Assembly: GCA_900095095.1 (NCBI GenBank)
Contig: FMBT01000381.1
Location: 62,001-126,000 of the forward strand
Direction of reading: 5' to 3'
Length of the DNA stretch: 64,000 bases
Origin: Fragilariopsis cylindrus CCMP1102
Lineage: Eukaryota > Bacillariophyta > Bacillariophyceae > Bacillariales > Bacillariaceae
In this document: positions 11,227 through 22,129 of the stretch, piece by piece
How positions within the stretch are numbered: position 1 is the stretch's first letter
Layout: the number at the start of each line of letters is the position of its first letter
Program-made: the position numbers and the translations under genes
Notes under the pieces: generated by a model
What the model saw: only the letters and a program-made list of their open reading frames with translations
The model's database searches: none
Told to the model about the DNA's origin: nothing

Positions 11227-14200
11227 TCAATTTTTGTTTTTATTTCCCAAAGATCCTGCATTTTGCCAGTTCTCTCCCGGTGGGTATATCGGTTCTGGTT
11301 GTTCGTTAGTTCTTTGTTCGAATAGACCACGAAGTTTATCGAAACGGTAGTTTGATTTGGTACTTGTTTTATCGTTATGGTGAGAAGTTACAGCCGAAAC
11401 AACAGCTGCTGTGTTTTTGCATTTGTTGGTACGTCCAAGGTTGAGACGATCCATATCACTACCCTTGTTAGCATTCGACAAAGCCATGATGCTAGTGCTG
11501 TTTAAAGTGCCATTTGGTACTGTGAGATTTACGTCAGAAGAGCTGTCAATGATTGCATCGTTTGCACGCAGATGTGCCAGACGCGAAGATGAAGATCTAC
11601 TCTTATCATGGGGATGGGAACTATCATCCTGACCATAACCAACCGAATATCGATAATCTTCTTGTGGTCGAGTAGATCTAGTTCGAGATGACTGTGTCCT
11701 GTTAGGAGACGAGTTCTCTTCATCTCGAGCAGAGGGATTTTTGTAATAGGAGGGTTCGGTATAATTTGAGGTACGATAAGGAGAAATCCCCAGCCGCTGA
11801 CTTCCTTCAATCTCTTCCGCATTGGATTCATCGTCATCACTTACAAATTCTTCTAGTCCTGGTGAATAAGGCGGTGACTCTATCGGAGACGAAAAATTTG
11901 TCACTCCAGCATAATTATTGCTGCTTTGTGGCTTATAGACACGTCCATCCATTCCAATCGACATGGTGTTATTAGGGGCGGGAGACGAATAAGATTCTAT
12001 TCCACCGACACTACTGTGCCGTTCTTGTTGATGTACATCTCGTTTACTTTTGCGATCCTTCCTTCTTTCGTATCGTCTGACGTATCTTGAAAGTTCTGAA
12101 ACTTCTGACAATATATCACTAGTCGCGCTATCATCAGTGGTCAGAGCGTCTGTCGATCTACGAGAAATGTCTACCGGTTGTCTTGCAGATTCGGATAGGT
12201 CGTTTTGAATATCTTGCAGTTTTTGTGCAAAGAAATCACTAGGACTTCTCTCATCTTTTTTCTCCTCCCATGCACCAAGGTTAGACGGTTGCGACAATGC
12301 TGAATGGTAGGGTTCCCATGATTCCGGTTCTTGTCGTATAGGACTAGCCGAAGAGGGAAATTTGTCCACTTCGTCGTCACCGCCACCTCCGCTCGTATTT
12401 TCTTCGTCACCATAAGGAAATGAATTTCCAAAGGATGCAGTTCCCTCTAGATCAGTTTCAATAGCTTCATCTTCCTCTTCTCTCGAGCTTATTAAGTCTT
12501 TCGACAACAATGATGGTACTGATGCTCTAGCAAAAGTTTTAAGGTTCTTGTTAAGCGTTCGATTAGGAGCTCTGAGTCCTGATGCGCCATTGATTTCCCC
12601 CCTATCCAAAGCTGCTTTTTTTCGTTGAAATTCATCCCAAGCTTGTTGATCAAGGGACGCTGCTAGTTGAAGTTCGCCTGCAAATGAATCAGATATATCC
12701 TCGGAGCCAATACTTGACTCGATTCCCTTATATGAAGTATCTTCCGAGTACGAAGTGTCAGCTCGTGATAAGATCATTGGATTTGCGTGCATTTTATTGG
12801 AAGAGCGAGTAGCCGGTATAGGGCTAGACTGTGGTATACTTCTTGTAGGCATGTTGTGATTAGTTTTGGATATGGCAGCAGCGGCCGACGGGAATGTAAT
12901 AGTTTCCTGCATTTTTCTTTTTTTCCGGAGACTCTTTTGCCTTTTTCGATAGAATATATAGGCATAGGCTACCAACCCAATGATAGCGATTGCTGTTAAA
13001 ACAAAACCGAAAACGATTGAAAGTGTCGATGGTCGTTCAAGCTGAGATGATTTGTCACTGGTACTGCTTTCGATACTATTTTCAACCATGACGGGGTTTC
13101 TATCTGCAATATTAGTATTAATATTATCGTTATCGTCTTTGTAAAGGTTGGAAATATTATCGCCAACATCACTATTCTCAGGTGCGACTTCGGTATTCCC
13201 ATTCAAATCATTATTTATAGTCACTTGCTCGAGTCGGAGTACTCCGTCAATACCCGCATCTGCAATTGCTTGTTGTAGCTGGTTTTGAGATACTATATCA
13301 ATGTAGGCTGCACTAAACTGTTCTTGAATATCATCAGGAGTAGGTATCGAACCATCTACATCCATGCTGTAGTATACTGATCCAACTACATCAATCGCCA
13401 TGAGTTTGATGTTTGATTGCTGCTGTTGCTCCTGGAGGTTACGTTGTCGTGATCGTAATGGGCCTTTCAAGAGGTCTAAATCTAAATGCCGCCGGTTTCT
13501 TTCTTCCCACCATTTTGAATCAACTAAATATAAAGTCAAATCAACTTGTTCTAATTTGAGTGTTTCCGATGCAGCACCATCAACTAGTTTTTGATATTCC
13601 ATTTCTATATATTCTTCCAAGACTTTCTCCACATTTTGCAGTAAGTCATTCGTATATGAGTCTTGCTGTACCAAGAGACCAATTTCAAAGTTAAATGGTA
13701 ATGTTTCCCTAATACGTGGATTGCCTGTGTTGATAGGATCTCTATAATCTAGTGGTTCGATGATCTGATCATCAACCGGTGGAAGTGTAACGGTACTACT
13801 GGAAGGAGGCGTTGACACATTAATTTCGTTGGGTGGTTGACTAACATCGAATCGTTCCTGGTTTACGTTGCTATATTTGTTATCTTTAATGGCCGTATTT
13901 TTCTCTTTATCTTTATTTCCATTTTCATTTTGAATGGTGGTACTGCCACTCCCCTTTCTTTGAAGTGCTGGCGGTAGTTCCAGCAGATCCCTGCCTCTGT
14001 TGACTATTAACATTTTGTCTTCTTCTCCCTGTTCCTTTTTCTCTGATGATAGTGATTTCCTCTCCCGACGATATGTCACAAACTTTTGTATTCCCTGATG
14101 TTTATTATCCCCCCCGTCCCTTGGATTCTGCGTTTCTGCCTTAACGTACCAAGAAGTATTCGTCATCGTCGTCGTCGATATGAGAAAAAATACAAATGAA

Positions 14201-14268
14201 AACAGAATAGTCCAATAGGAGTATGTTCGATTCGAAGATACGGATGACGTCTTCGTCGACGCCATCAT
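11227..14268 (-). CDS. Large membrane protein of unknown function, 1013 aa
   Basis: Single open frame. Visible parts: an N-terminal signal or anchor segment at about residues 18-38 (YWTILFSFVFFLISTTTM), a luminal or extracellular part of about 370 residues containing a conserved-looking stretch (RETLPFNFEIGLLVQQDSYT to YLVDSKWWEERN), a second membrane segment at about 415-440 (LSIVFGFVLTAIAIIGLVAY) with a basic stop-transfer end (KRQKSLRKKRK), and a roughly 570-residue Ser-rich cytoplasmic tail. The layout is that of a type I membrane protein with a long, probably phosphorylated tail. I do not recognise a catalytic domain. It is divergent from the deubiquitinase gene, with about 470 bp between the starts. 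Confidence 0.65.
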   Translation of the reverse strand: MMASTKTSSVSSNRTYSYWTILFSFVFFLISTTTMTNTSWYVKAETQNPRDGGDNKHQGIQKFVTYRRERKSLSSEKKEQGEEDKMLIVNRGRDLLELPPALQRKGSGSTTIQNENGNKDKEKNTAIKDNKYSNVNQERFDVSQPPNEINVSTPPSSSTVTLPPVDDQIIEPLDYRDPINTGNPRIRETLPFNFEIGLLVQQDSYTNDLLQNVEKVLEEYIEMEYQKLVDGAASETLKLEQVDLTLYLVDSKWWEERNRRHLDLDLLKGPLRSRQRNLQEQQQQSNIKLMAIDVVGSVYYSMDVDGSIPTPDDIQEQFSAAYIDIVSQNQLQQAIADAGIDGVLRLEQVTINNDLNGNTEVAPENSDVGDNISNLYKDDNDNINTNIADRNPVMVENSIESSTSDKSSQLERPSTLSIVFGFVLTAIAIIGLVAYAYIFYRKRQKSLRKKRKMQETITFPSAAAAISKTNHNMPTRSIPQSSPIPATRSSNKMHANPMILSRADTSYSEDTSYKGIESSIGSEDISDSFAGELQLAASLDQQAWDEFQRKKAALDRGEINGASGLRAPNRTLNKNLKTFARASVPSLLSKDLISSREEEDEAIETDLEGTASFGNSFPYGDEENTSGGGGDDEVDKFPSSASPIRQEPESWEPYHSALSQPSNLGAWEEKKDERSPSDFFAQKLQDIQNDLSESARQPVDISRRSTDALTTDDSATSDILSEVSELSRYVRRYERRKDRKSKRDVHQQERHSSVGGIESYSSPAPNNTMSIGMDGRVYKPQSSNNYAGVTNFSSPIESPPYSPGLEEFVSDDDESNAEEIEGSQRLGISPYRTSNYTEPSYYKNPSARDEENSSPNRTQSSRTRSTRPQEDYRYSVGYGQDDSSHPHDKSRSSSSRLAHLRANDAIIDSSSDVNLTVPNGTLNSTSIMALSNANKGSDMDRLNLGRTNKCKNTAAVVSAVTSHHNDKTSTKSNYRFDKLRGLFEQRTNEQPEPIYPPGENWQNAGSLGNKNKN

Positions 14269-14306
14269 TGCTGCTGCTACTGCTGCTGCTGCTGCTGCTG
14301 CTGCTA
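14269..14306. repeat. (CTG)n trinucleotide repeat before the start of the 11227-14268 gene
   Basis: About twelve CTG units (CAG on the coding strand) with one interruption lie immediately upstream of the ATG at 14268, so in the 5' leader. Confidence 0.85.
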
Positions 14307-14737
14307 GTCCTGTTGATATTTGTCGAAGAATGGAGTTGTGTTCCGTATTTTTGATATATGATACATGTAATGGTATGTAAGCTACATTGCTTCAACATCA
14401 CAAAACTCTTGGCGATTACGCTTTGTACAACGGATTTTCTCGATTGGGTAAAAACAAATAGACAACATCTTTTGTTTTTGACACAACATCTATTCGACCG
14501 AAGTGCGGGGTAGGGGGTCGAGAAAATACGTTTTTCGCTCAAATTTTGTTACAGCGGCGCATTTTTCATTTTTAATTATTAGCTGCTGCGCAACGGTAGT
14601 AGACAACACATACCGATGCTGTAAGCAATGTATCTTTGTTCATCTTCATTCTCTACAGTATTGCATCTACTATCGGTATTTTTAAACTGATGTTTCTTTT
14701 GCTGTCGTAGTAATAATAGTTCCTTTAGTTTGCAACC

Positions 14738-17700
14738 ATGGAGGAAAAGAGTGCCAAAATTAATCATTTTCTGTTACAGGAACAATTTCCAGATATCATC
14801 AAGGCTGCTGGGAGCGACAAGCGAAGCAGCAGTAATGAGTCTAAGTTTTCTTCTGCGAGTACAGGATCAAACGGATCAAATTCGGCGTTGCATTCTTCTT
14901 CTCCTTTCACTAAACATTCTGTTTCTAGAAGAGTCGTTACGGCCGTGGATCATGTGACTCAGCTTAGGTTGGAAAGTTGTCGGTGCCCGCATTTGCAAGA
15001 ATACTTACCTCGTATACTAGATTTGACGTTATGTCGGACAACCTCCAATCAAAAGAATCCTCAACTTTCCAACCCCGTCCATGCTTTGCATATGATAGCA
15101 TCACAACAATCGGGAAAGGAACTTTCTTCTTCTTTTCCTTCTTCTACCACACCTTCTACTTCATCTTCTACTTCGTCTTCGAGGACAACACAAAAACAAC
15201 GGCTCCCACCGACCTTCATGTACGGCGAAGAACATCAGCGAACCAACGCCTTGCAAACGGAAGGAATCGCTGAATATTGGTGCTCCTTTGATGGGAATTC
15301 GGCTGAGAGCACCTCGAGAATGCACCATCAGTCTCAGAATACAGCTTTATCTTGTAATATTTCTGCACCGTCCTCATCAAAAGTAATTGCAAAATCGGAA
15401 CCAACATTAATGAAGGCAACGACGACTACTGTGGATCCGCATCGGTCGGGACCATCTCAAAGATCGACTTCTACAGCCAATGTAACTACAACAGTAGGAT
15501 CTCTTGCACATACCCTTCCTGAATCTGTCATTACGAGCTCTACTGATTTGATAGAAAAGAATGAATCGGCTACCAATCCATCAGAGAAAGTAGTTCCTAC
15601 AATAACGCTTAAGAGTCAACCCCCTATGCTGACTGATAGAGGTAACAGTGATTCTACTACTAGTGTTGTTTCATTAGAGCTGAATCAGCAACAGATCGAT
15701 CCCGTCAATTCGAAAATTATACCTGTACTGAATACTTCTGCTACTACTATTAATACTAATACTAATACTACTACTACTACTACTGATCAATATACTACAA
15801 ATGCAATAACTGAATTGTCACCATCCGATCCAACGCCAAACCTCACCGAATCGACTGCATCTATCACTACTTGTACAAGTTATCCCGAGGCAGCAGCGGA
15901 GACTCCTGCAACTGATACAGCAGGCGACGAGACTACTTCGACCAATACATCTAAGATCCTTCCTACCGAAAGTCATCTTACATCCACATTCAAAACAACC
16001 ACCGAGATCGGAGACACTGCCGATAACAAACCTGTACCCAGTACCGTAAAGGAAGTAGTTGATGCAACTCCAGAAACAATAGTACCAATTACACAAGAAG
16101 ATACTGTACCATCTGGACCAGATATGGTTGTTGACAAAGATGAGGAGAAATCCAAAACTGACGCAAGTCCGCAAACGATAGCACCAATTATACAAGAAGA
16201 TACTGCACCATCTGGATCGGATGAGGTTGCCAAAACTGAATCAAGCGTGGACGAGACAACCAATAGCAGTGATAAATCAAAGAAAGAAGCAGAAAATCAT
16301 ACGAAAGTTGACACCAACCCACATTCTTCAGCGCCACAAATTCTAGCTCGAACTACAAAATTGGGAACCACACCACCCGGATCAAGTATGACAGACCCTG
16401 TCAATGTTAATAACAAGCCAGAGGAAGAAACGCAGTTAATGTCAGCGGAAATAAAGGCTCACGATATCATCAGTAACGAGACGGAAGAAACAAAAATTTC
16501 GATTGAAACCGAACGAAATAAACTGTCAGCAACTTCCGGACCAAATAACGAAGACAGTCCCTTGAAAAATGAAGGACAAGACGACTCATCCAGAGTAGAT
16601 GAGAAAGGAGAGCCAAATAGTGGGCTAATACCAATTCAGAACACAGAAAAAGAGGAGAATAATACCGAACTCAAAGAGAAATTACCCATTGATATTACAA
16701 GTAAATCGGCTAGCATTGATTCCAAAATCCCTCAGGCGACATTATCCAAGAGTATCAAAGATGACCCTATGGAGGTAGACAAAGTCGAACAAATTAGTGC
16801 GGTAGATGATATGAAAACCGTAAGTGGTCAAATCCCTGGTGCTGTTACATCTACGGATACACAATACATGGTACACAATTCAACATCTTCTGAGGCTACA
16901 CGTGCTTCAATACCTCCAACAATCAAACCTCAAATTCCAACATCGACTGTAATTGTCTTGCCAGCACCGGTACCGGTAGCAACACCGCAAAATAAACATT
17001 TACAATCCACGATTCTTGCGCCTACATTCAAGTCCGACCCATTGATGGATAATTTTCGCCGGGAAGAGGAAAAAATTCGTCGATTTCGAAGAGCACTTTC
17101 GTCTAAACGTGTCCGAAAGAAACCCGAAATTTCTATAGAGACAAACAAAAAGAAACGTAGACGGGATTCTGATAAGGGGAATGGTATACCTGGATGGAAA
17201 GGTCCTCCTTTGAAATTACTAAATTCTAAACAAGAAGAAGAATACATGAATGCATCACATAAAGCTAACGAGACTATAGAGCGTTGGATTCTCCAATTCA
17301 GACAATGTCACGAATCCTTTTGGGTCGAAAAGGAACGACAAGAGCAGATAGAACTACAAAGGCAACAGCATTCTTTTTATCTAAACCCTGATCCACCAGC
17401 AAACATGATTTGTTGCCGTTTGTGTGCTACTCAAGACGAAAAGAGATCAAGTCGCGTCTTTGCTGGAGACGAATTGATGCAATGTTTGGAATGCGGATTC
17501 ATTGGTTGTTCTCCACCATCTCTAAATTCTGACTCAAAGTATCACATGCAACAGCATTTGCTCATATCAGGACACAAGTTTGCCGTTTCTTGCGGAGAAA
17601 AAGCGCAGCTGTTGTGTTTTGAGTGCGGAGATTGCGTTTATCACGAAGTATTCGAGCAAGAAAAGATCCGCATTGCATGCACTAGGAAAGTGCCCCACAT

Positions 17701-19382
17701 GGCATGGAAGGATCATGCTGTTCTGCGTTCATTCGACCCCTTCCAATTCCTGAAGACACAGGACAGCGGTATCATCTGGAGGGGATTAGTTGCTACCTAT
17801 CCTCCAATGGTACCAAAGGAGCATTTCTGTGCTGTGCAGCTTGCAATGAGGAGACATGCACTTTTTGGAGGCAATGTCGACGAGAAATGGATTTTACCGA
17901 AATCAAATGCACTATATTTTGCTGCTTCGCAGCACCTGAAGAAAGAGGAAGAGAAGTTCAAAATTGCCGCTCCTGTTGGAATATTTAATCTTGGCAATAC
18001 ATGTTTTATGAGTGCCATTTTGCAATGTCTGGTCTTCTGCAAGCCTCTCCAGCAATACTTTTTGCGGGATTCTGGTCACCATTTTAAGTCATGCGAAGTG
18101 TTCCGTCATAAACAAGATGTACTGACTGCTGCTGCGGCGGCAGTAGCGGCGGCAGTAGCAGCTCCCGCGAAGAAGGCCCCTTCAAAATCGAAGAAATCCG
18201 GAAGTGGACCAACTATAAAAAAGAAGTCCCCAAAGATTGAGTCAGAGGTTTGCCTTGCTTGCGAAATGGACCGCTTGTTCTTATTATATTTCGGAGCTAC
18301 AACTGGAAATGACGCAATTGTACCGCTTGAAGAGTCGTCCCGAAATCTTTTACTAGGGAATACCGATGAATATCGGATAGTTCCTCTTGAGGAGGTTGTT
18401 GTGCCGATGGAAAAGGGGGATCCTCTTATTATATCAGATTTGCTTACGTCGGCTTGGAAAAGTGGAGATATGAAGCACTTGGCAGGATATGATCAACGTG
18501 ATGCGCACGAGTTTTTGAACTCCTTTTTGGAGCTTTTGGGCAAACATGTTGTTAAATATAGGAAGCGTGTATATGCCGCAGTAACCAAAGTGTACACGGA
18601 TAATGCATTTATTTCAGAACCAAATTTAAGAGACATCGGTAAGTTTGATTCCTTTTTAATCGCCTTGCATTCTTTCAATTATAGAATTCTCTTCTCAACT
18701 TTATTGTATCTTAAATACACGAATACATATAGATATTACAAAGAAAGTTTTTGAGGGCTCGTTGAGATCAGTATTGCTGTGCGAAACTTGTGGAGTGAAG
18801 AGGGTGCAACAAGAGCCATTTATGAACGTCTCGCTAAGCCTTTCGGAAGAAGTAGAGAGAATGCAACAGGGGAAAGGAAGGCGAGATCTTGATATCAGCG
18901 TAGAAACATGCCTTGAACACTTCGTCCTTCCAGAGAAGCTAGGAGACCTTGTCTACTGTAATACATGCCGGAAAAAGACCCGGACCAAGAAACAACACAC
19001 CTTTGCCCAATTGCCTAAGATTTTATGTCTTCACTTGAAGCGGTTTGATGCCGCTCGTAACAAAAAGATTGATCATTTTGTTTCCTTTCCTAGTTATGGA
19101 TTGAATATGGGGGGACTGCTATCACACTGGTGCGAAGTGACAAGGTTAGAATCTTCCGGTCTTGATGGAAGAAAATCATTGCCCTCCGCAAAACCTGAGA
19201 TTTTGTACGATCTATTTGGTACCGTGAATCACATTGGAAATATGCAAAGCGGGCACTATGTTGCAAACGTCAAGGTGGACGATGCGTGGTATCATTGCAA
19301 CGACCAGCACATTAGCTACGCTAAAGAGGAAACTGTTACGAAGGCAGAGGGGGCTTACGTGCTATTCTATATTAGACGCTAA
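14738..19382 (+). CDS. USP22/Ubp8-type ubiquitin hydrolase (SAGA deubiquitinase-like)
   Basis: Cysteine protease expected to remove ubiquitin, most like the USP22/Ubp8 subunit of the SAGA co-activator, which acts on histone H2B. Exons 14738-18638 and 18733-19382 join in phase to 1516 aa. The first 750 residues are low-complexity, rich in Thr, Ser, Pro and Glu, and far longer than in known USP22. A ZnF-UBP domain follows (about 885-970, with CCRLCA, CLECG, CFECGDC and several His), then the USP core: Cys box GIFNLGNTCFMSAILQCL with nucleophile Cys1089, CLACEM, HLAGYDQRDAHEFLNSFLEL as in USP22, zinc ribbon pairs CETCG and CNTC, and His box NMQSGHYVANVK with His1475. A 24-residue Ala/Lys-rich insertion sits in the core near residue 1135. 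Nuclear location is inferred. Confidence 0.85.
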
Positions 19383-19472
19383 AATGTACATCATAGTATT
19401 AATCCTGTCGTTAAGGCAGTTGGGGCTTACGTGATATTCTATTAGACGCCAAAAATCACATATCATAGTATT
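19341..19472. repeat. Diverged tandem duplication over the stop codon of the deubiquitinase gene
   Basis: Copy 1 (about 19341-19400) holds the last codons, the stop and early 3' UTR. Copy 2 (about 19413-19472) repeats it with few changes: both begin AAGGCAG, share GGGGCTTACGTG and ATTAGACGC, and end TCATAGTATT. Spacing is about 72 bp. Copy 2 lies wholly in the 3' UTR. Confidence 0.8.
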
Positions 19473-19552
19473 TTTATTTATTTTCTAAAATCTGCGTCGA
19501 TCCGTTTGCGTATGATCCCTCCATCTTTTACATTTCTCCAATCGACTCTCAT

Positions 19553-21193
19553 CTACATATCTTCCCCATCATTATTGTCAAAGCGAGTGCGTTTCAATGG
19601 TGTTTTGTCATCATCCGAAGTGAAAGGCAACGATCGCTTATTATTCGTATTGATCTTCCGTCCGATGTTTGCGTCGTTATAGTCGTTTCTTTTGTCAACT
19701 GTATTTTCCGAGACGTTGCGTGACTTGAGGTTGGTGCTGCCTTGACTTGTTGCAGTAGTATACGACAATCCGATGGAACCATCTGCAGGTTGAGGGGCAA
19801 TATCCGAATTGTTTTGTCGAATACACGATGTTACCGGACTTGTAGTAGCACCCATTTGTGGTGGCGGCGGCGGTGATACAATCGTATGGTATGGATACAC
19901 CCAGGGGTTTCCTTGGTTCCACATCTGTTGGCACAGAATTGGTTCGTTACTTGAACTACCACGGGTTGTAAACCGACCGTCGGGTGTGACAAATAAGGGC
20001 TGTGGCGGATGGAAAGGAACGAGATCAGGATTCTGGTGGGTCGATCTTCTATTAAGATTAGGACTCTCAACTTGAGAATATGGATTGTTTTGACTCCGAC
20101 TTTGCTCAAAAGTGTTCTCGTTTTCGCTCTCTTTATTCGGCTCGGGAAAAACTTCCTTTTCAACCTCCGATTCATCTCGGCCTTTAAAACAGCCACAGAG
20201 AGCAGAAAAGAAAATTCCAGCTAGATAAAAATAACCAATCCCGTAGAAAAGCTGCAAACGGATTGTATCAAATGTATTGATATAGGCCAACCCGTCGTCA
20301 CTAATCCATTCGACTCCAATTTCGGTAAGTAATTCCGTTAATATCATTGCAACCATACAACCACGCATCCAACGGAATGACATAGGAATTGTGAGGACAA
20401 AAACAACTAAGATCCCGCAAATATTGTAGATTGCTCCTCGGAACAAAGAATAGATAATTTTAAAGCATCTTGCGATAGAATCAAGTCCATAGGACCAATG
20501 CTGTATAAAACTACGTGCCTTCCGAGTAATGCTGTGCAGAATTTTGAACTCTTCTTGATGTCGTTCCAACTCTATGGCCAGATTCTTCTGAAAGCGCTCT
20601 AAGCCCTGGAATTGTTCCTGGACTAGTTTCTCTCGTTCATTCCATCTATCAAAGAGAATGTCTTGTTGCTCAATCAAGACCTGCATTTTAGATTCTGCGA
20701 TTTTTGAAGATTGTGCTAATTGATTACTAGTCTGATAGTACATTCGGAAGATAGTCTCAGAGAGAAGGCGTGTGCAGAGTTGGTTGACATAAGAAAAGAA
20801 ATGAGTGTAGGTGCTAACACCTGGATCTGTCAAGTGGATCAAACAATTTGAAGCAATATTATTGGTTTGTTGAGATCCATCATTTTTGTTACAATCTCTC
20901 ATAGTTTGAGAACACGTATTGCGCTCATCTTTATCTTTAAACTGAAACATTGGACGACTTAGATCTAGCAGATGGCACCTAGATAATTCTAAGGCAAGAA
21001 ACTTCTGATCTTCCGAAGTCATCGAGCTACACGTCATATCATTGACGACCTTACTACCATCTTGCCCATCCATAATATCCTCATTCCCATCGAATAAGAC
21101 CGAGTTGGAACGCTTTTTCAGAGCTTCAATTGCTTCTAACCAACAGTCAGGGGATGCTGGAATAAGATCAAGACTTGCTGTACCAAAGAACAT
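19553..21193 (-). CDS. KAR5/GEX1/Brambleberry-type nuclear fusion protein (5' end uncertain)
   Basis: Resembles the KAR5/GEX1/Brambleberry family, nuclear-envelope proteins that fuse nuclei after gamete fusion. Seen in order: PDCWLEAIEALKKRSNSVLF, a helical ALELSRCHLLDLSRPMF block, NCLIHLTDPGVSTYTHFFSY with VNQLCTRLLSE, a coiled coil (about 165-225), three membrane segments (about 255-275 YNICGILVVFVLTIPMSF; 280-300 MVAMILTELLTEI; 320-342 YGIGYFYLAGIFFSALCG) and a disordered C-terminal half with Pro and Asn. The spaced Cys, the CWLEA start and the coiled-coil plus three-segment layout are family traits. The open frame continues upstream without an in-frame ATG, through CRISLPFGAYGIWIADASS, to a stop near 21336. 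A further 5' exon carrying a signal peptide is therefore likely, and 21193 is only the first in-frame Met. Convergent with the deubiquitinase gene. Confidence 0.75.
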   Translation of the reverse strand: MFFGTASLDLIPASPDCWLEAIEALKKRSNSVLFDGNEDIMDGQDGSKVVNDMTCSSMTSEDQKFLALELSRCHLLDLSRPMFQFKDKDERNTCSQTMRDCNKNDGSQQTNNIASNCLIHLTDPGVSTYTHFFSYVNQLCTRLLSETIFRMYYQTSNQLAQSSKIAESKMQVLIEQQDILFDRWNEREKLVQEQFQGLERFQKNLAIELERHQEEFKILHSITRKARSFIQHWSYGLDSIARCFKIIYSLFRGAIYNICGILVVFVLTIPMSFRWMRGCMVAMILTELLTEIGVEWISDDGLAYINTFDTIRLQLFYGIGYFYLAGIFFSALCGCFKGRDESEVEKEVFPEPNKESENENTFEQSRSQNNPYSQVESPNLNRRSTHQNPDLVPFHPPQPLFVTPDGRFTTRGSSSNEPILCQQMWNQGNPWVYPYHTIVSPPPPPQMGATTSPVTSCIRQNNSDIAPQPADGSIGLSYTTATSQGSTNLKSRNVSENTVDKRNDYNDANIGRKINTNNKRSLPFTSDDDKTPLKRTRFDNNDGEDM

Positions 21194-21489
21194 AGCGGTT
21201 GACGAGGAAGAAGAGGAAGACGCATCAGCAATCCATATACCGTATGCTCCAAAAGGAAGAGAAATACGGCACCCAAGAAATGGAACATGACCATTTGATC
21301 TGGAGCAATTGCTTGTTAGGCATATTTCAGACTATGAGAGAAGAGCCCAATCACATCACGGGGTCTACTTTGGATGTATTCGCGAAACATTGCAAAAACA
21401 CAAAAACACACATTGTTTCATAAGCGATGGTTGTTTGTTTACCGTATCGGTTTCTCCATATCGGTTTCTCTCCGCCGAGCGTTTCTTTC

Positions 21490-21510
21490 CACGTTCACGT
21501 TCACGTTCAC
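21490..21510. repeat. Short hexanucleotide repeat (ACGTTC)
   Basis: Three copies of ACGTTC in tandem, non-coding, upstream of the nuclear fusion gene. Confidence 0.7.
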
Positions 21511-21715
21511 ATCTAGCCAGCGCCTATTGCGATACAAAAATTCGAGATGAAGCACAATTGCATCATGTGCCATAATTAAGCGTGACACTCGTTGAGAGTT
21601 GGTACACACAAAAACCCAAACAAAAAAACTATTCTGTACCGGTATTATTGATATTACAAGTATAGTTTTGAATGTAGCGCGCGCAAATAACGCAAGAAAA
21701 AAAAAGTCTATTGCT

Positions 21716-22129
21716 GGAAGGAAACGTACCAAGACTTAATCGTTATTTCGGCGACTTGCTGTTTTAAATATAACGGTCGTGGCTGAATCGCGGCTGATCC
21801 ATGGCGGAACCATGGCTGAATCGATTCAGCCATTATTCAGCCATAAATAATTTTTTTTTCGATTAAGCTGTAAAACGTTATATGACCGTTATATCCGTCC
21901 GGCGCGACGCGGCGGAAACACTTTTTTTTGCTTTTATAAATATAACTGTAACGGTTAAAAAATAATTAGTTGTGTATAAAAAGTATATCATTTTTCATGG
22001 CTGAATAATGGCTGAATCGATTCAGCCATGGTTCCGCCATGGTTCAGCCGCGATTCAGCCATGACCGTTATATTTTAAAAACGTTAAGTCGCCGGCTATC
22101 CGTGATTAAGACTTGATACGTTTCCTTCC
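21716..22129. mobile_element. Fold-back, MITE-like element with 130 bp inverted arms
   Basis: Two long arms are inverted copies: left about 21716-21844, right about 21996-22129. They start GGAAGGAAACGT and end ACGTTTCCTTCC, and pair along almost their whole length with few mismatches. Each arm contains the perfect palindrome core GGCTGAATCGATTCAGCC and several GGCTGAATCG / CCATGG words, so each arm can also fold on itself. The roughly 150 bp centre is AT-rich with a GC-rich patch (CCGGCGCGACGCGGCGG) and no coding potential. This is the structure of a non-autonomous fold-back DNA transposon. No clear target site duplication was seen at the ends chosen, so the true ends may differ by a few bases. 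Confidence 0.8.

Noticed and set aside
14141-14542. 133-codon minus-strand frame over the 5' end of the large membrane protein gene
   Set aside because: It overlaps the real gene in another frame and contains the CTG repeat read as poly-Ser; no family resemblance.
21194-21300. Alternative-frame signal peptide (MFHFLGAVFLFLLEHTVYG) upstream of the nuclear fusion gene
   Set aside because: It is in a different frame from the conserved protein, and I found no splice pair that joins it convincingly, so it is left as a possibility only.
21439-21732. Open frame with a signal-peptide-like start near the fold-back element
   Set aside because: It begins at a non-ATG codon, runs through a hexanucleotide repeat and overlaps the edge of the mobile element; there is no evidence that it is the missing first exon of the nuclear fusion gene.
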